Part shown: piece after piece, positions 47,401 through 57,284 of the stretch
How positions within the stretch are numbered: position 1 is the first letter of the stretch
Layout: the number at the start of each line of letters is the position of its first letter
Assembly: GCA_027886175.1 (NCBI GenBank)
Contig: JAJNNQ010000004.1
Coordinates: 16,287,501 to 16,351,500, forward strand
Length of the DNA: 64,000 nt
Direction: 5' to 3'
Source: Phylloscopus collybita
Lineage: Eukaryota; Chordata; Aves; Passeriformes; Phylloscopidae
The notes under the pieces: generated by a model
Database searches by the model: none
What the model was told of the DNA's origin: nothing
The model's input: only the letters and a program-made list of their open reading frames with translations
Program-made: the position numbers and the translations under genes

Positions 47401-50400
47401 AGCCTTGATCTGAATTTGGAAAATAGGTTGTCACCAAAAGAGAGGAACTTTAAAAACCCCAAAACCTTGCAAAGATGTTTTCAAAATCAATTTGCTTTGC
47501 TTTATTTCAAAATAGTGTTTCAAAAAGTTAAAGCCTATTTTATTTTTAAATGAGCATGGGTCAAACTTGTTGACTGAATTCCTCCTTAGCATTTTTGGGC
47601 CGACAATGTTTAAGGTCCAGCCTCCACATGAGTATACTACAAACACAAGGTAGAAGAAAATTATTCAATAAGATGAATTCGATTAAAGTTCAAGGTGATG
47701 AGGACTTGTAATTGCTGCTGTCATGGCAAAATGCTTTTTCTATTCAGCAAATATATGCCCAGAAATTTCACCTAGGTATCCCCTGTCTTCTGTCATTTTT
47801 ACTCCACCAGGCCATCTGGCATCTTTCAGATTTTTTCCTGGACCTTTTAAAATTATCTTAATTAAATATTTAATGAGTTATCATCCAAACCTACATCTTT
47901 GGCTCTGTGCCTAATTATATTTGACAGCTTACAAATCACACATTTTAACAGCTTATCTGTTAGGCTGGTTTTCTGTAAACTCTGTGCATTATTAAACTTT
48001 ATTAATGGTATAATAATAATAAAAGTAAATGAATTTCTGTGCCTTGCAAAAGTTTGCCGCAGCATTATGAGTAATAAACTAGAATGTCCCCAAGAGAAAT
48101 CATTGCATTGAATATCCATTTACACCTGTTCAGCTCTCACTTGTCTTCCCTCCCTGATTTCAGAGAGGGGAATTGCTGAAATTCTAAAGTAAAGGTTTCT
48201 TGTAGGGTTTTTTTAAAAATGTATAAAATCTGAGGTTTTTGTTCCAAGTCTTAGTCATAACTTTTGAATTTCACCAGTAATTTGGTGTGAAATCTCAGGC
48301 ATCATATGAACCCAATGAGATCAGACACAGGAATTGATCTAAGGTGAACAATTTGTCAGATTTGCTGCTGTCCTTAAAAATACAATAATTTGTCCTTCAA
48401 ATACAACGTATTGAAAGATAGAGGTAAAACTGGAAAAATCACTGACTCACAGGATTTCCCTTGGTAAAGAAGGCAGCAAAAAGTGGGACTCTGCTAGTTT
48501 AGGGCCATGGGTGAGATGGCAAATATCCTGGCTGGCTTCCCAAACCCAGGAGTCCAGCTGCCCCTGACCTTGTGGCATCTCCACTCACATACAGACCCCC
48601 TGCAGTACCACACACACAGTCACTGACACGAGTGGGCTTTGCTGCCAAGCACTGCAGGGGAAATCAAATCCAAATGCCTTGGTTATGCACCCCAATTAGA
48701 GGTGAGGTACGCCACCTGCAAGTGCAGAGAGAGTGCAGATGTTCTGAATAAATGTCTCAGCCTCCTTTTTTCTGTTTCCAGGGCAATGCAGCAGTGCACT
48801 GCGTTTTTTGGGACTTTGGGAAAAACAGTAAGTGTTACTTGCCGAGCTAGCTCTGTCCCCAGCATCACAGAAGCTTTGGCTTCTTGGCATTGCACCTGGA
48901 AACTTGAGTTTGTGCTGCTGCTTTGTGTTGATGTCAACACCTCAGTACTCAGTGTTATCCCCAGAGATACGGGTATGGCATGGTGCAGTGCTACATCTAC
49001 ATGAATAAGAAGACTTTGCCTAAGAAAAACGCTGAAATGCAATGAAATGCCAGATGAATATTTACTGTGACTTCAGGGAATACAGTAGGGGCTTTTCTGG
49101 CATCAGGTCTTTAAAATGGCTCAGACAGTCACCAGACAGAGAGAGATAACTGAATTGGGTTAACACAGAGTATGTGGGAGAGGTTTCCTCTGCAATTACC
49201 AGGAGCAGAAATTATTTTTTTCTTTTAATCAGAAGCTTAGCTTCTGAATATGTGATGCACACGACATAAATAGAGTCGTAACATTCAGTCTTGCTAGGGA
49301 AGATCTGGCTGCTTCCGTGCTGCACTCTGCCTAAACAAATTGTCTGCCCTGTGCATGTTTCTTTTCTTCTGTTTCCACATCCTTCAGCATAATCTAGCCT
49401 GGCACTAGGCAGACTTGCTTGCTCTCTCGCTTGCACTCTCCATCTCTCTCCATCTTTCTGCAGATATGTAAATGACTTTAAATATTTCTTCATTCCACCA
49501 AAAGCTTTCATCCAAATTTTAAGGTTCTCAGGCAACTGCAGAAGATGTGTTTCAGTGTGAAATCTCACTTTTATATTGCTAAATGACCCTGCAATCTGTA
49601 CTAACTTGAGCTCATCTTTACACATTCTGTGTGCTGCAGAGCTATAAATGATGGAGGATGACTAACTCTGCTTAAAACTCCTTTTTCTCTATTACACAGA
49701 TGGACTGGGTGGTTGGAATACATCAGGGTGTGAAATAGAATATACAGATATGAATTATACAATCTGTTTTTGTAACCATCTTACCCATTTTGGAGTCCTA
49801 CTGGTGAGTACTCCATGAATCATCTCCCAGAAAGTCCTGTGGCACTAAACAAAGTCATCACTAGTTTTGGAGAAGAGATGGGAGATTCATATCTATAAAA
49901 GCTCTTACATATCTGTAATATTGCCAAACTCAGCAATAACAAAAAAACCCAGTTATAATAATTTAATGGTGTAAAGTCCTTTAAATGTCACTTGCTTCAG
50001 ATGTAGTTTGTACTTCGCACTGTAACTTAATCAACCTTTTTGTGTTATTTACTGTGTTGGAAGTACTGTGTTAAATTTATTAACTGCCATTGACAGCTAA
50101 TGACATTAAATCTTTTTGCAAGTTTTATCTATGCTCCATCAGAAAGTGAAGTTTAGTATAAATATGGGAGATGTCATTATCTATCACCTCTCATTTCTCT
50201 GTAACACAGAGGAAACTGCCTCTAAAAGCAAAATGTCAAAAGCTGGGATGACTGCCTGAAAATGGGCTGCAACAAAGACAGAGAGACAGGCGAGTTCTAA
50301 GCAAACCAAGTAGATTAAATTGTCTATTCCCAGTAGGATACAGCCCACAGGATGGGGTGAGGCCCCACCTTTGCCTTTGGATGCTTCCCCTAGACATCAG

Positions 50401-53400
50401 CATGACCCTACTCCAAAGACAAAAGCTGTCCTGGGAGTAAAGCCGTGGCTTTACAGAAAGGAATTGAGATGGTTCTGATTTCAGACACTTGCTCAAATTT
50501 TCATTCAAGCAAGAAGAATTCAGTCTGATTTTCAGATCACACCTCTCACTGTCACTTAGGTTAATCAGCATAGCTGCAGGTCTTCAACAGCATTGTCCAT
50601 TGGACATCAGAGAAGTAGATTACTAGTCTGAGGTTCAAAATTTCACAAAATAGAAGAGAAGCTGTGTCAGGGAACAACAAAATCCTTTCAATATTCGTCT
50701 TGGCAGCAGCTGTGGAGAAGCAGGGCCCAGCATCCTCTCTGATTTTGCAGTAAGGCTTTCTGGACAGCGAGGATCTACTATGCTCCAAGACATGTAGCAG
50801 GTTTGTGCGGTTTTTCCAGTGGCACCTGCCACTGAAAAGTAGTTTCTCTTACAAAGTAGGAGAATAATTTTGGTAAGATCCTGGAATCCTGGTGTTCTAT
50901 TTGTGGTTCCTGAATAACAGCTTTTCTAGCTTCACAACTTATTGCTGGATACTTTAAATACTTCTGGTTAATTTACCATTTACTAGTTTGGGTATTCTGT
51001 GGGACTATACAAGACTGAATACATAAATATATTAATCTCCAAAAGTAGTAGTAGGCAGAACAGTAATTTCACAATGTGAAAGTGTGGAAAGAAATTTTCT
51101 AAATCTGTCTTGGCAAACAACTGTGTTTCTTTATCTTGTAACACAGGACTTGGCCCGGACAGAAATAGATGTCACACATGATCATACATTAACTCTGATA
51201 AGCTATGCAGGATGTGGTGCTTCTTCCCTTTTTTTGGGAATAACACTCATGATGTATCTAACCCTTGAGTAAGTCTGATCCTTTTTTTTTACACTGATTT
51301 TAATATTTTAGCAATAAGGAATTTGCAGCAATTATCAGAATACTTGCTAATATTTGATGCTGTGATGCAGAAGAGGGAAGACTGAGAGCTGACAGTATAA
51401 ATAATTGCTTTATTTTGATGTCTGACTGTTGCGAAATTAGAGAGATTTGAATACTCATACTTCAATGCAGGCATCTGTCTGAACTGTTCAGCAATTTTTA
51501 TGTTCCTAAATTTCAAAAAATCATTGAGTGTTTTGGATTGGAAGGGATTCCTAAAAGGTGCAACACCCTGCCATTGGCAGGGACACTTTCCAATAAACCA
51601 CATTGCTCCAAGCCCCATCCAGCCTGGACCATCAATGCTTCTGGAGATGGGGCAGCCACAGCTTCTCTTGGCACCCTGTGCCAGGGCCTCACCACTCTCA
51701 CCATTAGTAAAATGTCTGTAAAGAGTAAAAATTGCTAACATTTCAAAAATTTACCCCTGGATATGGGTGAGATATTACGTCAAGAATCTGGAATATTCCT
51801 GTGTATACACTGCAAATTGGATGTTGCAGTAATAACCCTGTGGACTTTCCCCTTCTTTTTAGGAATGTGCGGAGAGACAACCCCTCAAAAATCCTGCTCA
51901 ACCTTTGTGCTGCACTGCTGATGCTGAACATTGTCTTCCTCATCAATTCCTGGCTGACCTCGTTCAACCAGCCAGGCCTGTGCATCACTGTGGCCATGCT
52001 TCTCCACTATTTCCTTCTTGCAGCGTTCACGTGGATGTGCCTGGAGTCTGTTCACTTTTATTTGGCTCTTGTCAAAGTTTTCAATGTTTATGTCCCAAAG
52101 TACATCCTAAAATGCTGCATTGCTGGCTGGGGTAAGTAGACTGATTTCCTCTACACTTCTCTGCTTGTCAGCTTCTCTAATATTCAGGCATATTTACAGA
52201 AGTAAGTGAAGACACTAAGCTAGCAGAAATGTGATGCACACCCTGTGCTATAAGGATGGATCTCTTCCCCCAGGCTGTTCAGCTTAAATTTCTTCTGTCC
52301 TAGGGGACATTAGCAGAGAGTGCTTGTTGGTCTCTGCACAGTCATATGCAACTGAAAGCAGGTGTAAGGCACTGCTTTCCTACCCCTCTTCTCTTTACAG
52401 GATGCTTTATCACAGTACCTCACATGAGTGAGTGCAACTGTGGAGTAATGCTGCCCACAGCCTTCATCCCTGTGTGGAGATGCTCAGAGGTGATTTTAAC
52501 TCCTTCTCTAGGCCTTGTTTGCATTTCTGGCATTCTCTTCCTGATTCCCATGCACAGAGTGGATTTGGCTTTCATTCATTTCTCTCCCAAGGGCTTCCCC
52601 TGGCAAGTATAGGAGACTTGTTTGGGAAAAACATACCTAAAAGAACCCAAATTTTGGTTCACCTGTTAGAAAGGTTATCAGAGGCACTGACCTACAGAAT
52701 TTGGGGTGTATTATTTCAGTCACCATTAGATTCTGTTTTAAGGTTTGTCTTTTTTTGGTTTTTTTTTGCTCTTGCATAGTATGCAGCATATTATCCCTAT
52801 CCTCAGATCTGATGTCCCACACAATTTTTCTCAGGGGCAGAGATCCTTGATGGTGCTGTTGTCAGTAGCTGTTCTCTATAGAAAAGCCAGAACTGAAAAA
52901 AATCTGGGAAATGTGTGGAAGGGAAGATAAAGCACCGCCTGGGAAACATCTGTCTCTATGAGATCTTAAAACAAAATTCTGTGGTCTGCTTATCCTTTGA
53001 CACTTCGGCTTTTGTAATAATCAGTTGGTTTTATTTTACCAGATTGGATCCCTTCTGGAGACGTTTGAAGACTCACAAACATTTTGCAAACACAGATATT
53101 TTTATGCCTACTCATTTATAATTTGCATAAATAAGGCGATTAAACCTGCTATGCTACCCATTTAATTACACTTGTCTCAGAAGGAGCTTTGGGGATAGAG
53201 TTTGATCCAAAGATGCACACATCTGCTATAATTATGTATCAGAAATTATCTGACATCTTTCCATCTTCTTAATTTTTTTCTTTTGAATCAAATTATTTAT
53301 TTTTCTTTTGCTTTCCACATTAGGAATACCAGCTATTGTAATAACTCTTGTCCTCATTATAAATAAGGACTTCTACGGCAATGGGTCACTCTCTGAGAGC

Positions 53401-56400
53401 CATCCTTACAGCAATTTGTAAGTATAATACTTTAAGCTTTTTGGTGGTCACCAGAATATCTGAAAAATACAAGGAATAGACAGAAGTAACTCACTTTCGT
53501 CTCCTTTCCCCCATCTTCACCCTCTTGTTTTAGTGGTTCTGATTCATAGGAACATTTTGAGTGCATGGCTACTACATGGAATAATTTTCACATCAGTGAA
53601 CAGGGAGGATTTCTGCCAGTCAACTCTATTTTCTGTAAATTTCTTTCTTTGCATTAACCCAGTCTGAGGAGATATTTGTATATGCTTCTGCATATTCTGG
53701 GTTTCTGGTAAAATCTAAAGGCACAATAATTGTGCCAGTATTTTGCACATTTCCTTCTGATTTTTGGGGTTTTTTTTGTTTTTGTTTTTAATGTCAATTC
53801 ACATCACTGTCTCATCATAATTTCAAGTAGTTTTATTTCAATTGTCGCAACCTCTTCTCTTGTCTAGTGGGAAAACACTGCATTCTTTCATCCTTTTAAA
53901 AATGCTTTTATAGCAAAGAATGCTTCCATTTTTTCACCTGCTTCTTGTTTAGCGCAATCACTTGTTGCTGACGATTACCTGTAGTATTTGGATTTTCTCC
54001 CATCAGAGAGGTAACACACACCCATGACACCTCAGAGGGAAAATTAGGTCCTTATCTTTAACAAAAAGACGTAAAGAAAAAAACAAGTAAAATTCACTAA
54101 TTTATGTCTAAGGAAAAGCTAACCAGTGGTATGCTATTATTTAGACTCCTAATTAAGTCATATTCAACTTGGTTTTCCTAAGGCAGTGTGAATTTGTGTT
54201 TATACATTATTAAGTGGTGAAGCAATGGTGACATTTATCTCAATTTGCCAGAAATATTTGTGTCCTAGTGTTACTGAATTTCCATAGCATCCATAAAAAA
54301 AGTCAAGTGCAAGGATTCTATGAATGTTCTCACTGGGGGAAAATAACATGTGCTAGGGAATACCCCTAACTAGGTGTTGGAGAACCATGCAGAATGCTTA
54401 TTTTGGCAACCAGGCTTCCTGAGTTTCTCCCTCACAAACCTCCTTATTGAATACACACCTCCCTTTCTTGCAGTTGTTGGATCCAGGACAACACGGTGTT
54501 CTACATCTCTGTTGTGGCCTATTTCTTCTTAATATTTTTGATGAATACAGCCATGTTCATCACCGTTCTTCTTCAAATCCACTCTGTGAAAACAAGGACA
54601 CAAAAGACATCCAGATTCTGGAAAGAGGATGTTCTTCAGGACCTCAAAAGCGCTTTCAGCCTTATGTTTCTTTTGGGCTTAACTTGGGGCTTTGCCTTTT
54701 TCGCCTGGGGAGCAGTGAGGATATTTTTCATGTATCTCTTCAGCATTTTTAATACCCTGCAAGGTAATTTCTAAATGGAGTAGTGTTATAAACACAAGGG
54801 TTTAGGGATGTGAAATAAAAATAAATCTGTAATACCACATCATTCAAGCATGGGGGAAGAGGAGAACCGATACAGCTTTTGTATTACAGGCTTTAGGTGT
54901 TTTAAAAGGAAAGCTCTGTTGCAGTGGGATGACTGGGTTGTTTAGAAAATATTGCTGTGATACGTAGACTATTGAAGACATGAATTCATGCCTTGGAATC
55001 AAAGGTCCCAATAAATGTGCCTTTTTAGGAGCTGGCATGATCCTTTTCTTTGCATAAAACCCGGTGATAGAATCCATATCAACTTACAGATTATTCTTAA
55101 ACCTAATATGCAGAAACCTCTTCCTATCATCCGTTCATATGCACGAAGAAGTCAGTGCAATTTTGGGCCAACATAATTACAAAATCGTAGCTTGGCTTTG
55201 GTTGGAAGAGACCTTAAAGATACTGATGCTGGGCATGGGACACTTTGCCCGCAAAGAACACACTGGTATCAGTGGCATGACAAAAGTTTAGAAAAGGGGG
55301 CAGCAGGTTGGAGAACATAAAGCCCCATGAATCTCTCCTTTCTTCTTTAGGGTTCTTTATCTTTGTGTTTCACTGCCTGATGAAGGATGAAGTAGTGAAG
55401 CAGTGCCGAGCACACTTCTGCTGTGGAAGATTTCGTCTGAGTAGTTATTCTGGTAAGTGCTGAAGGGATTTGTTTAGTTGACTCATAAATCTTTGTCTGC
55501 TGCTGGTGTCACATTTGTTCTGCATTAAGAAATCAGGCTCCTCTCAACAGCCCTTCTGCATTGGATCGGATGATTGTTCTTTAATAGATCTTTATCCTCT
55601 TGCATTAACTGCTCATGTGATATGCTGACAGGGTGACAGCATGCAGTAGAGAACTGCAGATTTCCAAAACCTATTTCAGCTCAGTCTCTTAATTCTGTTC
55701 TCAAATGCCATTCAGTGTTCCCTTATGTGAGCCATATTTTTGGTGGCTTTCCAGTCTTCATAAAGCTGAGATTTGGAAATTCACGCAGAATACTGGGCAT
55801 ACTAGTTGCTATTTATTTATGTGCAGGAGCTGGATTTTCTCAGCCTGGGAAGGAGAAGGGAGATGTCTTGCTGTCTTTGCCTATCTGAGGGATAGTTACA
55901 GAAAAGAGACAGATTTTCTGAGGTGTTCAGCGAGAACACAAGAGGCAACAGACACAAGCCACAAGTGATGGAAATTCACATTATTTATAAGGGAACACAT
56001 TTTTTTGCTAGCTAGGTGGCAGTGGCCTAGAGAGATGGGGCAGGAAGTCCCTCTCCTTGGAGAGTGAAAATTCAGTTGGACAGATGCCAGACCAACTTGA
56101 TCCAACTCTGGACAGGAGGTTGGAGTGAAGACTTACAAAGGTCCCTTCCAAACTAAATTATTCTAGGATTCTTCTATTTTCCAGCTCAACAAGAAATAGC
56201 ATGTGCCATGGCTTATTCTGGGCTACTCCAGTGATGTTAATTTCTTACAGAAATGTGGAAGAATTGAATAACTCTGTGAGTCTATCAAAACAAAATGATG
56301 TTATGAATGGGTATAACAAAGGAGAAGCTTAGCCAGTTGGTTTTCATGAAACCAGACTAAAAATCCTATAGTAATATGTGCCCAGCATCCTGTGCACCCT

Positions 56401-57067
56401 GTGCTGCTGAGGAAGAGGCAGCTTTCCATTTGCAGAGGGGGATTTCAGCACAAGTGCTCTCAGTAGCAACCAGAGTGTTCTCCCTTGCATAGGAGCCAGC
56501 TCAGTGTTGCATGACAAAATAAAGATGAGGCTGCAATTCCTCCCCCTTGTGTGATTCCTGCCTCCTTTGTGACCTTATCAAGTTAGTATTACTAGACTAG
56601 GTCCTCAAGGGGAAATAGAAGACTGAATTGCTGGTATCCAGCCTCACCTGCACAAGTGTGATAGAGCTAATGTAAAAATTAACATCAGGAATTGTACACT
56701 GTGTAGTATAGAGACCCCCAGCGTCTGGGCAGGAATAAGGATGGCAGAAGGATGGCACAGGAAGCAAGCACAGATGATTCCCCTCTCTGCTCTCTGGTAG
56801 TTTGAGATGTGGCATCTGTATAGAATTTAATTCTGCACCTTCCATTCTCTGGTTTCAGACTGGAGTGGGTCAGGTGCAACTGTTGGATCTACACCAAAGC
56901 ATTTCAACCACAGATCACCATCCCAGGCTTTGCAGAGTCTACATTCTAATGGAACAAGTTCAACTTTCAATGCGGATTTGCTTCCCAGAACTTCTCCAGA
57001 TACAAATTTTAAGATTGGTAAGAAAAACTGTGTACACTGCATAGACTATAATAGATATATTCCATAA
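38400..57067 (+). CDS. adhesion GPCR, ADGRG2/4/6 clade (ADGRG4-like), split gene
   Basis: A cell-surface receptor with a self-cleaving extracellular part and seven membrane helices. Nineteen exons with AG/GT borders were read out; phases agree without break from 41608 to 57017 and from 38400 to 40234. They give about 815 residues without the start. Order: Ser/Thr/Pro-rich stretch, SEA-like segment, Cys-containing microexon, GAIN domain, GPS ending [13 protein letters not shown], seven helices, Ser-rich tail. Family marks include YPSKIL-like [36 protein letters not shown] and IFNTLQGFFIF. From memory, helices 2, 4 and 5 look most like ADGRG4, while CCGRFRL...SDWS in the tail recalls ADGRG6 and ADGRG2. 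The start codon is not found, one small exon may be missing between 40234 and 41608, and the 3' end has two options. No stop or frameshift is seen in the assembled part, so it looks intact. Confidence 0.85.
38914..39008 (+). CDS. GPCR exon: SEA-like segment, part 1
   Basis: Strong acceptor (tgtcctcttcttacag) and strong donor (tgg/gtgagt). Entered in phase 1 and left in phase 0, it reads [15 protein letters not shown], then [16 protein letters not shown]. The alternating hydrophobic strand and the following W-F-N pattern resemble an SEA domain, as found before the GAIN domain in ADGRG6. The domain call is an inference. Confidence 0.7.
39074..39148 (-). mobile_element. short CR1 3' end, minus strand
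   Basis: ttggaagggacctctatagg followed by tcatctagtcccacaccc is the reverse complement of the conserved CR1 3' end. It lies in the intron between 39008 and 39414. Confidence 0.75.
39414..39466 (+). CDS. GPCR exon: SEA-like segment, part 2
   Basis: The acceptor ttttctttccag and donor cag/gtaaag bound 53 nt that are open only in phase 0: [17 protein letters not shown], ending in phase 2. It joins the preceding exon to give LLEHWFNIIF. This is a typical strand-turn-strand pattern of an SEA fold. Confidence 0.72.
40156..40234 (+). CDS. GPCR exon: SEA-like segment, part 3
   Basis: Acceptor ttttgttttcag; entered in phase 2 it reads [15 protein letters not shown], then [12 protein letters not shown] to donor cag/gtatat, leaving phase 0. 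The next firm exon (41608) needs phase 2. An internal, weaker donor at 40197/40198 (cgt/gtgtaa) would restore phase without another exon, so the 3' edge is uncertain. Confidence 0.55.
40516..40541 (+). CDS. candidate GPCR microexon bridging a phase gap
   Basis: A strong donor (aaag/gtaaga) at 40541/40542 follows three possible AG acceptors (ending 40515, 40521 and 40530). All give lengths that convert phase 0 to phase 2, as required between 40234 and 41608. The longest form reads GKVKQMSQ. The acceptors are weak, so this stays a hypothesis. Confidence 0.25.
41608..41753 (+). CDS. GPCR exon: end of SEA-like / linker
   Basis: Acceptor ttctctttgtag and donor atag/gtaaaa. Reads [20 protein letters not shown], then [20 protein letters not shown] and EDVAVKSI. 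One N-glycosylation site (NDT). The helical, amphipathic pattern is consistent with the C-terminal half of an SEA domain. Out in phase 1. Confidence 0.8.
42688..42724 (+). CDS. GPCR microexon, 37 nt, Cys-containing
   Basis: The two flanking exons do not match in phase (1 out, 2 in). This 37-nt segment, bounded by atcctcag and acaag/gtacaa, has exactly the needed phases and is open in that frame: [12 protein letters not shown]. It places one Cys just before the GAIN domain, where the relatives have a Cys-containing linker or hormone-receptor-like piece. Confidence 0.6.
43313..43431 (+). CDS. GPCR exon: linker and start of GAIN domain
   Basis: Acceptor ttttcatttttcag and donor gaag/gtattg. Reads [20 protein letters not shown], then [19 protein letters not shown]. 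The [10 protein letters not shown]...I-KLTEENA pattern is the usual entry to the GAIN helical part in this clade. It has one N-glycosylation site (NMT). Confidence 0.85.
44411..44621 (+). CDS. GPCR exon: GAIN subdomain A (helical)
   Basis: Acceptor ccttttttttcag and donor atag/gtaagt. Begins [16 protein letters not shown] and continues through [18 protein letters not shown] to [19 protein letters not shown]. The spacing of hydrophobic residues matches the helices of GAIN subdomain A. Confidence 0.9.
45713..45878 (+). CDS. GPCR exon: GAIN domain, middle
   Basis: Bounded by cttgctgaag and ctcaag/gtgaga. Reads [31 protein letters not shown] and [19 protein letters not shown]. This is the transition from helices to the beta sandwich of GAIN. 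In phase 2, out phase 0. Confidence 0.9.
46000..46149 (+). CDS. GPCR exon: GAIN subdomain B
   Basis: Acceptor tctctcctgcag and donor ttctg/gtaact. Reads [20 protein letters not shown], then [20 protein letters not shown] and TTSLFL. The pattern of aliphatic and aromatic strands fits GAIN subdomain B. It is 150 nt, phase 0 to phase 0. Confidence 0.9.
46956..47078 (+). CDS. GPCR exon: GAIN subdomain B
   Basis: Acceptor ttttcccctgcag and donor aacagg/gtatgt. Reads [20 protein letters not shown], then [17 protein letters not shown]. The N-x-x-V-V-S-A-S-I and L-x-x-P-V-x-V-T-L strands are typical of the last part of GAIN before the GPS. 123 nt, phase 0 to phase 0. Confidence 0.92.
48782..48827 (+). 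CDS. GPCR exon: GPS, first part
   Basis: Acceptor tctgtttccag and donor aaca/gtaagt. Reads [15 protein letters not shown], which holds the first GPS cysteine and tryptophan. 46 nt, phase 0 to phase 1. Confidence 0.92.
49700..49803 (+). CDS. GPCR exon: GPS cleavage site and tethered agonist
   Basis: Reads [20 protein letters not shown], then [15 protein letters not shown]. The three remaining GPS cysteines and the second tryptophan are present. His-Leu/Thr, the autoproteolysis site, falls between 49782 and 49783. The new N-terminus THFGVLL is the tethered agonist of this clade, so the receptor is probably cleavable and self-activating. Confidence 0.95.
51147..51268 (+). CDS. GPCR exon: membrane helix 1
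   Basis: Acceptor cttgtaacacag and donor cttga/gtaagt. Reads [20 protein letters not shown], then [20 protein letters not shown]. The second part is helix 1. Confidence 0.95.
51522..51725 (-). mobile_element. CR1 3' fragment, minus strand
   Basis: Reads ggattggaagggattcctaa, ccctgccattggcagggaca, ggggcagccacagcttctct and ccagggcctcaccactctca, all in CR1 3' order in reverse complement. It sits in the intron between helix 1 and helix 2 exons. Confidence 0.88.
51863..52131 (+). CDS. GPCR exon: membrane helices 2, 3 and start of 4
   Basis: Opens with [20 protein letters not shown], the conserved loop and helix 2, then [18 protein letters not shown] with the extracellular Cys at the top of helix 3. 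[20 protein letters not shown] follows, and [19 protein letters not shown] starts helix 4. The usual W-M-G-L-E is W-M-C-L-E here. Confidence 0.95.
53324..53417 (+). CDS. GPCR exon: helix 4 and second outer loop
   Basis: Acceptor ctttccacattag and donor aattt/gtaagt. Reads [19 protein letters not shown], then [11 protein letters not shown]. The GWGIPAI and KDFYG pattern is close to ADGRG4 as I remember it. One N-glycosylation site (NGS). Confidence 0.93.
54474..54763 (+). CDS. GPCR exon: membrane helices 5, 6 and start of 7
   Basis: Starts at the second-loop cysteine ([16 protein letters not shown]), runs through helix 5 ([19 protein letters not shown]), a basic third inner loop with [19 protein letters not shown], helix 6 ([18 protein letters not shown]) and most of helix 7 ([13 protein letters not shown]). 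The W-G-F-A-F-F-A-W-G signature is strictly kept. Confidence 0.96.
55181..55255 (-). mobile_element. short CR1 3' end, minus strand
   Basis: aaaatcgtagcttggctttg then gttggaagagaccttaaaga matches the CR1 3' end in reverse complement. It lies in the intron before exon 55351. Confidence 0.7.
55351..55452 (+). CDS. GPCR exon: end of helix 7 and proximal tail
   Basis: Acceptor tttcttctttag and donor tctg/gtaagt. Reads [20 protein letters not shown], then [14 protein letters not shown]. The double-Cys CCGRFRL block after helix 8 is shared by the ADGRG2/4/6 clade and may be palmitoylated. Confidence 0.94.
56095..56172 (+). mobile_element. short CR1 3' end, plus strand
   Basis: acaaaggtcccttccaaact followed by attctaggattctt is the sense form of the CR1 3' terminus with its degraded octamer repeats. 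It lies in the intron before exon 56859. Confidence 0.75.
56859..57067 (+). CDS. GPCR exon: Ser/Thr-rich cytoplasmic tail (end uncertain)
   Basis: Acceptor ctctggtttcag. Reads [20 protein letters not shown], then [18 protein letters not shown] and [13 protein letters not shown]. At 57017/57018 there is a usable donor (attg/gtaaga). If it is not used, the frame ends in [14 protein letters not shown] and a stop at 57065-57067. If used, a phase-compatible last exon exists at 57146-57284. Confidence 0.75.
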
Positions 57068-57145
57068 TAAATTCCATATGGTGGCAGTAAAATCCTAACT
57101 AATGGAAAGAAATAGGAAACCTTTCACTGCTTTGTCTGTGCCAGG

Positions 57146-57284
57146 CTTCTCTTTGGGCATTAATGGCAACATTGCATATGGCATTTGCTGTACGAGAAGA
57201 AATAAGAAAACTCTTAATATCCTGGGACAGCTCTTCTCCAAAAGGACAGGAACTGCCTGCTCAGCTGCCACCTTAGGTGACTAA
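57146..57284 (+). CDS. alternative last GPCR exon
   Basis: After the pyrimidine-rich acceptor tgctttgtctgtgccag, a phase-1 frame reads GFSLGINGNIAYGICCTRR to a stop at the end of the segment (final residues AATLGD). It would be joined from 57017 across a 128-bp intron. The protein has no recognised motif, so the choice between this and the read-through end at 57067 is open. Confidence 0.3.

Larger units (their letters stand above)
38481..56858 (+). other. introns of the GPCR gene
   Basis: The introns range from about 120 bp (45879-45999) to about 1.7 kb (47079-48781). They contain CR1 ends at 39074-39148, 51522-51725, 55181-55255 and 56095-56172. Nothing else was recognised in them. Open frames at 42886-43179, 44762-44995 and 52346-52612 lie in introns and lack family motifs. 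Confidence 0.6.

Noticed and set aside
52346..52612. Plus-strand frame between helix 3 and helix 4 exons
   Set aside because: The exon at 51863 joins directly to 53324 in phase and rebuilds the conserved GWGIPAI sequence, leaving no place for it.
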